Origin: Bradyrhizobium iriomotense
GTDB taxonomy: Bacteria > Pseudomonadota > Alphaproteobacteria > Rhizobiales > Xanthobacteraceae
Length of the DNA: 64,000 nt
NCBI RefSeq assembly: GCF_018129405.1
Contig: NZ_JAFCLP010000013.1
Coordinates: 62,001-126,000, forward strand
Direction of reading: 5' to 3'
Shown here: positions 16,656-25,600 of the stretch, in pieces
Layout of the letters: every line of letters begins with the position of its first letter
Numbering within the stretch: position 1 is the first letter of the stretch
Made by a program: the position numbers and the translations under genes
Notes under the pieces: model-generated
The model's database searches: none
What the model saw: the letters and a program-made list of their open reading frames with translations, nothing else
What the model was told of the DNA's origin: nothing

Positions 16656-18494
16656 ATGGCCCGACCGGCGGTGCTGACGGTCGCTGATACGATCGCGAAG
16701 AGCTTCCTGCGCGCCGCGGAGACGCGGGGCGATCGGCCCGCGATCCGCGAGAAGAAGTTCGGCATCTGGCAGCCGACCAGCTGGCGCGAGTGGCTGGAGA
16801 TCTCGAAGGAGATCGCCTACGCGCTTCGCGCCATCGGCTTCATGCCCGGCGACGTCGCCTCCATCATCGCCAATGCCGTGCCCGAATGGGTCTACGCCGA
16901 CATGGGCATCCTGTGCGCCGGCGGCGTCTCTAGCGGAATCTATCCGACCGATTCCTCATCCCAGGTCGAGTATCTCGTCAACGATTCCACCACCCGGGTG
17001 ATCTTTGCCGAGGACGAGGAGCAGCTCGACAAGATCCTCACCTGCCGCGCGCGCTGCCCGTCCCTGCACAAGATCATCGTGTTCGACATGGAAGGCCTCA
17101 GCGGCTTCTCCGACGACATGGTGATGTCGTTCGACGAGTTCCGCGCGCTCGGGCGCAACCACATGGTCGGGCGCGAGGCGCTGTGGCAGGAGATGATCGA
17201 TAGCCGCAGCACCGGCGATCTCGCGGTGCTGGTCTACACCTCGGGCACGACAGGCCCGCCCAAGGGCGCGATGCACGCCAACCGCAGCGTGACGCACCAG
17301 ATGCGGCACGCCAACGACTTCATCCCGGCGCGGGAGGACGAGGACCGGCTGATCTTCCTGCCGCTCTGCCACGTCGCCGAACGCATCGGCGGCTATTACA
17401 TCTCGGTCGCGCTCGGCTCGGTGATGAATTTCGCCGAAAGCCCGGAGACCGTGCCGGACAATTTGCGCGAGGTGCAGCCGACCGTCTTCCTCGCGGTGCC
17501 CAGGATCTGGGAAAAATTCTATTCCGCCATCACCATCGCGCTGAAGGATGCGACCCCGCTGCAGCAATGGGTGTATCGCCGCGCCATCGACATCGGCTAT
17601 CGCATGGTCGATTGCCGGCTCGAGGGCAAAGCGCCGCCGCTGTCGTTGCGCATCGCCAACCGATTTGCCTACCAGTTCGCCTTCCGCAACATCCGCCGCA
17701 TGATCGGGCTCGACCGCTGCCGCATCGCCTTCACGGGTGCAGCGCCGATCGCGCCGGAGCTGATTCGCTGGTATCTCGCGCTCGGCATCGACATGCACGA
17801 GCTCTACGGCCAGACCGAGAATTGCGGCGTCGCCACCATGATGCCGGCGGAGCGGATCAAGCTCGGCTCGGTCGGCACCGCCGTGCCCTGGGGCGAGGTC
17901 ACGCTGTCGCCCGATGGCGAGATCTTGATCAAGGGCGACTTCCTGTTCATGGGTTACCTAAACCAGCCGGAGAAGACCGCCGAGACGATCGATCCGCGCG
18001 GCTGGCTGCACACCGGCGATGTCGGCACCATCGACAACGAAGGCTTCGTCCGCATCACCGACCGGATGAAGGACATCATCATCACCTCCGGCGGCAAGAA
18101 CATCACGCCGTCCGAGATCGAGAACCAGCTCAAATTCTCGCCCTACATCTCCGATGCCGTCGTGATCGGCGACAAGCGGCCGTATCTCACCTGCCTCGTG
18201 ATGATCGACCAGGAGAATGTCGAGAAGTTCGCGCAGGATCACGACATCCCCTTCACCAACTATGCCAGCCTGTGCCGGGCGACGGAGATCCAGGACCTGA
18301 TCTGGCACGAGATCGAAGCGGTCAACGCCAATTTCGCCCGCGTCGAGACCATCAAGAGGTTCTATCTGATCGAGCGCCAGCTCACGCCGGAGGACGAGGA
18401 GCTGACGCCGACCATGAAGCTGAAGCGCAGCTTCGTGAACAAGCGCTATGCCGCCGAGATCGACGCGATGTACCGCGAGCGCGCGGTGGCGTGA
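16656..18494 (+). CDS. AMP-binding long-chain/aromatic acyl-CoA synthetase
   Basis: A 612-residue adenylate-forming enzyme that activates a carboxylic acid to its CoA thioester. The P-loop is YTSGTTGPPKG near residue 194, followed by the A5-type block LYGQTEN, the GWLHTGDVG motif and DRMKDIIITSGGKNITP, then a C-terminal lysine region (MKLKRSFVNKRY). Length and the LPLCHVAERIGGYY block fit the FadD15-like long-chain fatty acid or arylalkanoate ligase branch. It is embedded between livF and the binding protein gene, which suggests it acts on the transported acid. The exact substrate cannot be read from sequence. ATG at 16656 after AAGGAGGAG. Confidence 0.88.
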   Translation: MARPAVLTVADTIAKSFLRAAETRGDRPAIREKKFGIWQPTSWREWLEISKEIAYALRAIGFMPGDVASIIANAVPEWVYADMGILCAGGVSSGIYPTDSSSQVEYLVNDSTTRVIFAEDEEQLDKILTCRARCPSLHKIIVFDMEGLSGFSDDMVMSFDEFRALGRNHMVGREALWQEMIDSRSTGDLAVLVYTSGTTGPPKGAMHANRSVTHQMRHANDFIPAREDEDRLIFLPLCHVAERIGGYYISVALGSVMNFAESPETVPDNLREVQPTVFLAVPRIWEKFYSAITIALKDATPLQQWVYRRAIDIGYRMVDCRLEGKAPPLSLRIANRFAYQFAFRNIRRMIGLDRCRIAFTGAAPIAPELIRWYLALGIDMHELYGQTENCGVATMMPAERIKLGSVGTAVPWGEVTLSPDGEILIKGDFLFMGYLNQPEKTAETIDPRGWLHTGDVGTIDNEGFVRITDRMKDIIITSGGKNITPSEIENQLKFSPYISDAVVIGDKRPYLTCLVMIDQENVEKFAQDHDIPFTNYASLCRATEIQDLIWHEIEAVNANFARVETIKRFYLIERQLTPEDEELTPTMKLKRSFVNKRYAAEIDAMYRERAVA

Positions 18495-18566
18495 ATCATT
18501 TGAAAAAGCGAGGGAGCGATGGCCCTGCCCTTCGCAGAATACGGGCCCAAAGGAGAGGAGACGTCA

Positions 18567-19766
18567 ATGTCGAAATCGTTCAGGGCGGTCGGCCTTGTGG
18601 TGGGCGCGGTGGTGCTCACGCATCTGCCGGCCGTAGCGCAGACCAAGGTTACCAATCAAGGCATCTCGGCGACCGAGATCATCATCGGCACCCATCAGGA
18701 TCTGTCGGGTCCGGTCAAGGGCTGGGGCGTGTCGGTATCCAACGGGATGAAGATGGCGGTCGAGGAGATCAACGCCGCCGGCGGCATCAACGGCCGCAAG
18801 ATCAAGATGGTCCTCGAGGATAGCGGCTACGATCCGAAGAAGGCGGTGCTGGCATCGCAGAAGCTGATCGAGCGCGACAAGATCTTCGCAATGATCGGCC
18901 CGATGGGGTCGCCGACCGTGCTCGCCGCCCAGGATGTGCTGTTCGACGCCGGCGTGCTGCAGCTGTTTCCCCTGAGTTCGGCTGAATTTACCTTCAAGTT
19001 AGATCCCAACAAGCCGCAGGAGCGGCTGAAGTTCGCCAATCTCGTTCCTTACGTCGAGAGTACCCGCGCTGCGCTCAAATACATGGTGGAGATCAAAAGC
19101 CCGAAGAAGCCCTGCATCATGTATCAGGACGACGAGTACGGTAAAAACGTGCTCGACGGTTTCACCCAGCAGCTCGAGGCGATGAAGCTCCAGCCGGCCT
19201 CGGCCACGAGCTTTAAGCGCGGCGCCTCCGACTTCAGCGCACAAGTAGCCAAGATGAAGTCCGACGGCTGCGACCTCGTCGTGCTCGGCACCGTGATCCG
19301 CGAAACGATTGGCGCGATGTCCGAAGCCAAGAAGCTCGGCTGGGACGTCACTTTCCTTGGTGCCACGCCGACCAACGTGATGGAAGTGCCCGCCCTCGGC
19401 AAGGAAGCCGTCGAAGGTCTCTACGCCGCCAGCGGCTTCGAGATTCCCTACGAGGACACGGCCAAGGACAAGGTCAAGGATTGGCTCGTCAACTACAAGA
19501 AGACGTTCAACACCGATGCCAATACGCAAGCCATCATCGGCTACAATGCGGTGATGACCTTCGCCTTCTATGCGCAGAAGGCGGGCAAGGATCTGACTGG
19601 CCAGAAGATGCTCGACGCGCTGGAGTCCGGCGACAAGTTCCAGGACATCTTCAATTCGCCGCCGACGGTGTTCTCGAAGACCAACCATCTCGCCACCACC
19701 ATCACCCAGGTCCAGCAGGTCAAGAACGGCCGCTGGGTGCTGGTGAAGGACAATCTGATGTTTTGA
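18567..19766 (+). CDS. Periplasmic substrate-binding protein of the Liv-type transporter
   Basis: A 399-residue type I periplasmic binding protein. It has a signal peptide of 25 residues ending PAVAQ, then GTHQDLSGPVKGWGV, AVEEINAAGGINGRKI and IGPMGSPTVLAAQDV, all typical of LivJ/LivK-type proteins. I chose the ATG at 18567 because AAGGAGAGGAG lies just upstream and it begins a proper signal sequence; an upstream ATG at 18519 would bury the signal. It is last in the operon and delivers substrate to LivHMGF. The binding pocket does not reveal whether the ligand is an amino acid or an aromatic/fatty acid; a family A palindrome follows. Confidence 0.9.
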   Translation: MSKSFRAVGLVVGAVVLTHLPAVAQTKVTNQGISATEIIIGTHQDLSGPVKGWGVSVSNGMKMAVEEINAAGGINGRKIKMVLEDSGYDPKKAVLASQKLIERDKIFAMIGPMGSPTVLAAQDVLFDAGVLQLFPLSSAEFTFKLDPNKPQERLKFANLVPYVESTRAALKYMVEIKSPKKPCIMYQDDEYGKNVLDGFTQQLEAMKLQPASATSFKRGASDFSAQVAKMKSDGCDLVVLGTVIRETIGAMSEAKKLGWDVTFLGATPTNVMEVPALGKEAVEGLYAASGFEIPYEDTAKDKVKDWLVNYKKTFNTDANTQAIIGYNAVMTFAFYAQKAGKDLTGQKMLDALESGDKFQDIFNSPPTVFSKTNHLATTITQVQQVKNGRWVLVKDNLMF

Positions 19767-19797
19767 TGGCGGACACTCTCGCGGCGCGAACGGTGCA

Positions 19798-19938
19798 CCC
19801 TCTCCCCCTGTGGGAGAGGGTGGATCGCCGCGAAGCGGCGAGCCGGGTGAGGGGTTTCTATCCTCGCGAAGAGTCTTGCGCGTGGTCAGAACCCCTCATC
19901 CGGCGCTTCGCGCCACCTTCTCCCACAAGGGGAGAAGG
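19798..19938. repeat. Palindromic intergenic element, family A copy 3
   Basis: Left half: CCCTCTCCC/GGGAGAGGG hairpin, then ATCGCCGC/GCGGCGA arms and CCGGGTGAGGGG. Right half: CCCCTCATCCGGCGCTTCGCGCC and CTTCTCCCACAAGGGGAGAAG. It lies between convergent genes at the end of the liv operon. Confidence 0.85.
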
Positions 19939-19962
19939 AAGAAAGTGCGCGCGGAGAGAGTC

Positions 19963-21078
19963 CTACGACCCCCCGCCTGCCGTCCCCGAATTCACCGGGG
20001 CCAGCTCGTCTTCCCGGCAGCGCCAGCCGTCGGCGGCTTTGACGAAGGCGAAGGTTCGCTGGATCCTCAGCCGGCGCGTGACGTTGAAGGCGTCTGCGGA
20101 ACGCTCCTTGTTGCCGGCGCCCGGTTGCGGACGGCCCGTCCTGGCGTCCCAGCAAGTGCCGGTGCAGCCGGAGGCGACCTTGCTGCAGGTGGTGAAGGGG
20201 GCCAGCACCACCATCTCGATCTCGCCCGTGACCTGCGCCTCCTGGTCGGTCACCTGGCTGTCGATCGCGTAGACGCGGTTGATGCGCAGGAAATTGCCGC
20301 AGGAATTGGCGGCGTGGATCCGCGCTGCGCAGAAATCGACGGCATCGGTGTCGGGCGAGTGGGCCGCAACCTGCCGGCCGAACACCTTTTTCGGATCGCC
20401 CTTGGCGGCGCGGATGTCGTCGGCCTTGCGCGTGAGGTAGTCGGCGAGACAATCTTCCGCAGACTCGAGCTCTTGCAGCGGCACGTTCTCCTTGCCGACG
20501 AGATTGCATTTGCGATCGCGCTCTCGCGTCCACCTTCCGTATTCGGCGAAGGCAAAGCGCGCCGCGGTCGGATCCAGCTTGCCGATCAGGCCGAGCACCT
20601 GGCCATTGAGCTCCGTTTCGGCAAGCGCCAGCGACGGGTCCGCGCAGATCACCGCGCCCGCGGCCGTATTCGCGGCGAGACAGTCGAAATCGGGATCGCG
20701 CAGGATCGCGGCGCGCTCCTCGGTCACCTTGAGCAGGCACGCCTTCACCTGGTCGAACTCGTCGGCGCGGATCGCGGTCTGGCCGACGATGCCGCAACTG
20801 AGATTGCGCTGGCGGCCCCAGATCGCGTTCTCCTCGATCGCCGGCAGGCGATCGGGCAGGCGGGCGAGCCGCGCCTCGTTCGCCATGCTCAGCTTCGCGG
20901 CGGCTGCGGCAAGCTCGGTGTCCCCGCAGAACAATTGATTGCCGGGATCGCGAATCTGCTGGCAGTTGTTCCGGGCGAACAGCGGCAGCCTGTCGGCGAC
21001 GGCGCGGTCGGATTGCGCGGACGCGGGCGCCGCCGCAAACGCCAGCAGCGCAAGCACAGACAGCACGATGAACCGCAT
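19963..21078 (-). CDS. Secreted cysteine-rich protein with LprI/DUF1311-like repeats
   Basis: A 371-residue protein with a signal peptide (MRFIVLSVLALLAFAAAPAS, cleavage after about residue 22). The mature part repeats a motif seen in LprI-type lysozyme-inhibitor proteins: a short cysteine pair and helix such as FDCLAANTAAGAVICADPSL followed by LAEYELN-like helices (LALAETELNGQVLGLI, FAEYGRWTRERDRKC). About 16 cysteines suggest several disulfides, so it is likely periplasmic. I chose the ATG at 21078 because it begins the signal peptide. It lies downstream of the LapG-like gene on the same strand with a palindrome between. Function unproven. Confidence 0.68.
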   Translation of the reverse strand: MRFIVLSVLALLAFAAAPASAQSDRAVADRLPLFARNNCQQIRDPGNQLFCGDTELAAAAAKLSMANEARLARLPDRLPAIEENAIWGRQRNLSCGIVGQTAIRADEFDQVKACLLKVTEERAAILRDPDFDCLAANTAAGAVICADPSLALAETELNGQVLGLIGKLDPTAARFAFAEYGRWTRERDRKCNLVGKENVPLQELESAEDCLADYLTRKADDIRAAKGDPKKVFGRQVAAHSPDTDAVDFCAARIHAANSCGNFLRINRVYAIDSQVTDQEAQVTGEIEMVVLAPFTTCSKVASGCTGTCWDARTGRPQPGAGNKERSADAFNVTRRLRIQRTFAFVKAADGWRCREDELAPVNSGTAGGGS

Positions 21079-21158
21079 TCCGGTCGCCCCCGCAAAGCCC
21101 GCGGCCATGCTAGCGTCCCGGATCGCGCGGTGGAATGGGTTTTTGCTGGGTGCGGACC

Positions 21159-21269
21159 CGTAGCCCGGATGGAGCGAGTCGCCTCGTAGCCCGGATGGAG
21201 CGCAAGCGTAATCCGGGGCCGGTGCCAGTGGTAAGAGTCCCGGATTTCGCTTCGCTCCATCCGGGCTAC
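21159..21269. repeat. Palindromic intergenic element, family B copy 1
   Basis: The arms are GTAGCCCGGATGGAGCG and its inverse CGCTCCATCCGGGCTAC, with an inner AATCCGGGG/CCCGGATT pairing. The left arm GTAGCCCGGATGGAGCG is duplicated in tandem. A second copy lies near 58.5 kb. Confidence 0.8.
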
Positions 21270-21276
21270 AAGAGGA

Positions 21277-22008
21277 TCAGTGCGCCTCGGCAGGCGCCAT
21301 CGACAGCCGCACCGGCTCGTCGACATATTTCATCACGGCCGACTGGTAGAGCACGAACAGCGGCTGGTAGCTGCGCGCAGCGTCGTCCTCGACCATCGCC
21401 ATGCGGCGGTTGTCGAGCATCAGCCAGTGGCCGTCGAGCTTTGCGGCCACAACCGCGTGGTCTTCGCCGGCCCTGACGTCGCGCACCACGACGATGCGAA
21501 GGTCTTCGGTGGCGATGCCGGCAAGCCGCAATGCCGCCAGCTTGGCGATGGCATAGTCCTCGCAATCGCCGGCGCCGCGCGCGAAGGTCGCAAGCGGCGA
21601 GCTCCAGACGTCGTCGGCGCCGTCGTTGGCGGCGTGGATGGCGAGATTGATGGCGCGGTTGGTCTCGCCCAGCCGGGCGCGGCCGTCGCGGGTACGAGCC
21701 TGGTCGACGATGGCGAGCAGCTTGAGGGCCGCGGGCGAAGCGCAATTGTCGCGGTCGCCGTCGCACAGCGCGAGCTGCACCATGTCGTCGTCGAGCCTGG
21801 ACTTCAGCGCGGACCATTTCTGCTGGAGGCCGCCGGACGAGATGGCGAAGGCGAACACGCCGAACGGCTCGGCGGATTTGCGCACGAGGGCACCGGCGCC
21901 CGGCGACAGCAACGTGCCGGCGCGAAGCTCGGCGGCCGATCCGAGCAGGACCAGTCCGCACAGGACAAGGATTGCGCGCCAGGCGCGCGAGCGAGCAGCG
22001 GTCTCCAT
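21277..22008 (-). CDS. LapG-like periplasmic transglutaminase-fold cysteine peptidase (BTLCP family)
   Basis: A 243-residue protein with a signal peptide (hydrophobic residues 11-24). The BTLCP/DUF920 catalytic triad is clear: C149 in GAGDCEDYAIAKL, H184 in GEDHAVV and D199 in HWLMLDNR. LapG of Pseudomonas uses this fold and triad to cut the N-terminal retention module of the LapA adhesin at a TAAG site. Here the gene is divergent from a giant adhesin that has TAAG at residues 114-117, which strongly suggests an enzyme-substrate pair. The acidic CEDYA context matches the calcium-dependent LapG active site. ATG at 22008 with GGAAGGGG eight bases upstream. BTLCP peptidases of other roles exist, so the link is inference. 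Confidence 0.82.
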   Translation of the reverse strand: METAARSRAWRAILVLCGLVLLGSAAELRAGTLLSPGAGALVRKSAEPFGVFAFAISSGGLQQKWSALKSRLDDDMVQLALCDGDRDNCASPAALKLLAIVDQARTRDGRARLGETNRAINLAIHAANDGADDVWSSPLATFARGAGDCEDYAIAKLAALRLAGIATEDLRIVVVRDVRAGEDHAVVAAKLDGHWLMLDNRRMAMVEDDAARSYQPLFVLYQSAVMKYVDEPVRLSMAPAEAH

Positions 22009-22627
22009 CTGACATCCCCTTCCGGCTTCGCCCAGGTCTGATCGACCTCGACGTGCCGGGCTTTGTTGCTTTCGCGGAGATAGTGCGAGACGGGCCGTTT
22101 TGTTCTGCTTAACGCGCCCTGCAGGGGTCCCAAAACCGTGGGACAGGCTGAAACAAGCCCGCCCAAATTGCGTAAAATCTTACGAATCGGCGGCTACGAG
22201 GTGTCCGCCGGCGGCGAAGACGGGTCGATTGCAATCGCAGGTTGCGATGGCCCCGATTCTGCGTGCTATGGCTAACAAGTCCGCGATTTCACGGGGTCTG
22301 TTAGTTAGGTCACAGATTTAGTTCCGTATTTGCCGCAGGATGCCGCGGGGAACCCCGCAGAAAAGATGACGTGAGTATCTGCTGTCTGATCTATACAGCA
22401 GGTTACTTTGGATGCTTGGAAATGTTCGCAAAAAAGCCGAATTCGACTTCAGAATACTGTAGGTATTACTTCGCTTCCTTGCTGGAAGCGCGGTTTTCCG
22501 GGCGTCCGTAGGGCCAAGTGATGCGAAATCACACAAGCAATAGATGGTTTCGCTAAGGACTTGGTAATGCTAAGCAAGCTTAGGCGGTCGATACTTTCAT
22601 AATTATTAACCCTTTTACGGTGCCCCG
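22009..22627. promoter_or_regulatory. 619-base divergent regulatory region between LapG-like and adhesin genes
   Basis: This gap is noticeably more AT-rich than its surroundings and holds no supported gene. It contains several inverted repeats: GCGGG/CCCGC around GAAC at 22345-22358, CTGCTGT/ACAGCAG at 22379-22401 (nine-base loop), and the 14-base palindrome CTAAGCAAGCTTAG at 22570-22583, 45 bases before the adhesin start. These are candidate operators or leader-RNA structures. Promoters for both genes must lie here; I cannot assign a confident -10/-35. Confidence 0.5.
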
Positions 22628-25600
22628 TTGAATTACGCTGGCAAATTTGACGCCGCGATTCCCTTCCACGGCGAAGGTTCCCACTCGCCCGCCTATGTCC
22701 ATGTCGATTCCTTCACCGCCAAGGCGCACGGTCATGTTCCCGATGGCGCTGTCGTTGTTCCCGACCCGAACCTGATCTTCAACGGCGAGTTCAAGCGCTC
22801 AGGTCCCGACCTCGTGCTGTCCCATGAGGGGCGCGACTTCGTCGTTCACGATTATTTTAGGGGCGACAAGCGTGCTGCTCTCGCTTCGTCCGATGGCGCC
22901 CACCTTACCGGCGACGTCGTCAACGCGCTGACGGGCCACGTTCAGGTTGCCCAGGCTGCGCAGGGCACGGCCGCGGGCCAGGTCATCGGCCACGTCACAA
23001 AGCTCTCCGGCAGCGCGACCGCGATCCGCAACGGCGTCTCGGTCATCCTCAACAACGGCGACAATGTCGAGAAGGGCGACGTGGTGTCGACCGGCGCGGA
23101 TTCGACGCTCGGCATCACCTTCATCGACGGCACCGTGTTCGGCCTGTCCTCGAATGCGCGGATGGTGTTGAACGAGATGGTCTACGACCCCAACGGGTCG
23201 AACAACTCCTCGCTGCTGAGCCTGGTCGCAGGCACCATCACCTTTGTCGCCGGCGAAACCGCCAAGCACGGCGACATGAAGGTCGACACGCCGGTCGCGA
23301 CCATGGGGATCCGCGGCACCGCGGTGCTGACCCAGATCAACTTCGTCGTTCCCGCCGGCGGCGGCGACCCGCAGCCGCAGGCGAGCTTCCAGGTGCTGGT
23401 CGAGCCGAACGGCACCACGGGCTCCTACATCCTGTTCGACAAGATCACGCTGCTGCCGATCGCGACGGTCAACCAGGCCGGCCAGATGATCCAGATCAGC
23501 GGCGGCAACGTCTCGATCAGCAACGCGCTGATGTCGCCCGACGTGCAGAAGCTGATCACGGACGTGTTCACGCTGAAGTTCACCGACAACAACAGCAACA
23601 CCAAGCTGACGAACTACACCGACACGATCACGCCGACCACCCAGGATATCGTGTTCAAGTCGGGGTCGGGCGACGTCGTGATCGCGACCTTCACGAACCT
23701 CAATCGCGCCGGGCCGGAAGGGCCAGGCGAATCCACGTCGACCGCGACTCGTATTCCCGGCCAGCCGCTGGCGCGGAGCCTCGACCTCGGCGGCAACGTG
23801 ACGACGGCGTTCTCGCTGAGCGAGCGCGCGGGCACCACCGGCGACAGCACGCATTCCGATACGATCTCCGGCCGGATCACCTTCGTCGATCAGAATCTCG
23901 GCGACCGGCCGACGGTGAGCATAAGCCTCGCCGAGGCGCCGAACTACGTCTACAAGAATGCCGGCCAGCAGGACGTCACCGGCTCGCTCAGCGCTCTCCA
24001 GAAGCAGGACATCGCGGCGACGCTGATCCAGATCAGCGTCGCCCCCGATGGCGGCAACAACAACAACGGCTCGGCGGTCTGGACCTACACGATCCCCGAC
24101 AACGTGTTCGATTTCCTCGCGGCCGGCGAAACGCTGACGCTGACCTACATGGTCCGCGTCGACACCAATTTCCAGGTCAACCCCGAATCGGCGTTCATCC
24201 CGATCACCATCACGATCACGGGCACCAACGACAAGCCGGTGATCACCAGCAGCGTTCCGACCATCACTTTCGAAGGCGGCACCAGCGTGCCGGGCGGACC
24301 GCTCATCAGCGATGAGGCGACCTCGGGCACGCTGAACTTTGCCGACGTCGATTTGACCGACACGCACACGGTGTCGGTGGCGCTGACCAGTGCGACGCTG
24401 CCTGATGGAAGCACCGTTCCGCCGGGTCCGCTTGCGGCGTTCCAGAGCGCGATGTCGGTTGCGATCGCGTCGGGGGCCGACAGCACCGGCGATGGCACCG
24501 GCACCATCAACTGGTCGCTGGCCGACCTTCCGGTCTACCTCGCCGACTTCATTCCGAGGGGCGAGGTGCTGACGCTGGTCTACACCGTGACGGTCACGGA
24601 CGCGCAAGGCGCGACCGCGCAACAGACCATCACCGTCACGATCACCGGTACCGATGCCCCCGCCGTGGTGTGGATCGCGACCGAGAAGGAAGGCGCTCCC
24701 GCCGGCGGCTTCTGGAAAGACGCGGCGAACTGGGCGACCGGCACCGTTCCGACCATCGACGACGACGTCATCGTCATCACCGATCAATTGCACGGACTGA
24801 CGCCGTCTTTTCCGGCGACGATCGACGCGCCGGCCTATGCCAAGTCGGTCACGATGAATGATTTCGGCGGTCCGCCGCCGCAACTGATCAACAAGAGCTC
24901 GCTGACCATCGCGAGCTCGCTCGACATGAGCGCGGACTCGATCTTCACCAACGCCGCGACCGGCACGGCGTCGGTCGGCGGCCTGGCCGAGATCCTTGAC
25001 ACCAGCGTATTGACCAACGCCGGATACCTGACGCTCAAGGCCGGCGGCGATTTCGCCGTCGGCACCACGATCACCAATTCCGGTACGCTCGAACTGTTCG
25101 GCGGCACGCTGAAGACGCTGGCCGAGATCCACAATGCCGGCGGCACGCTGAAGACCGATGCCGGCGCGACGCTGATCGTCGATGGCACGACGGTCGACGG
25201 CGGCACCGTCACCATTCTCGGCACGCTGGAGCTCGACGGCGTCAGCCTGATCGAGAACGGCACGCTGAACAATTCGGGCACGGTCAACGTCAAGGGCACC
25301 GCCGAGTTCGCCGGCGAGACCGTGGACAACGCGTCGAGCGGTGTGATCGAGGTGCTGGCAAATGGCTGGCTGACGATCCATCAGGATTCCAGCGTCACCA
25401 ATGCCGGCCAGATCACCATCGACGCCTCCGGCAGGCTGGTCGTCAACAACGCGACGATCGGCGGTGAGGTGATCGGCACCTTGAACGGCGGGGGCGAGGG
25501 TGGCCCCGTCTTCAATGCGGGTCTTCAGGGCGCCGGCACGATCACCAACGATGGTGAGATCGATCTCACCGGCGGCGCCGTCCTGAGCGGCGGCATGCTG

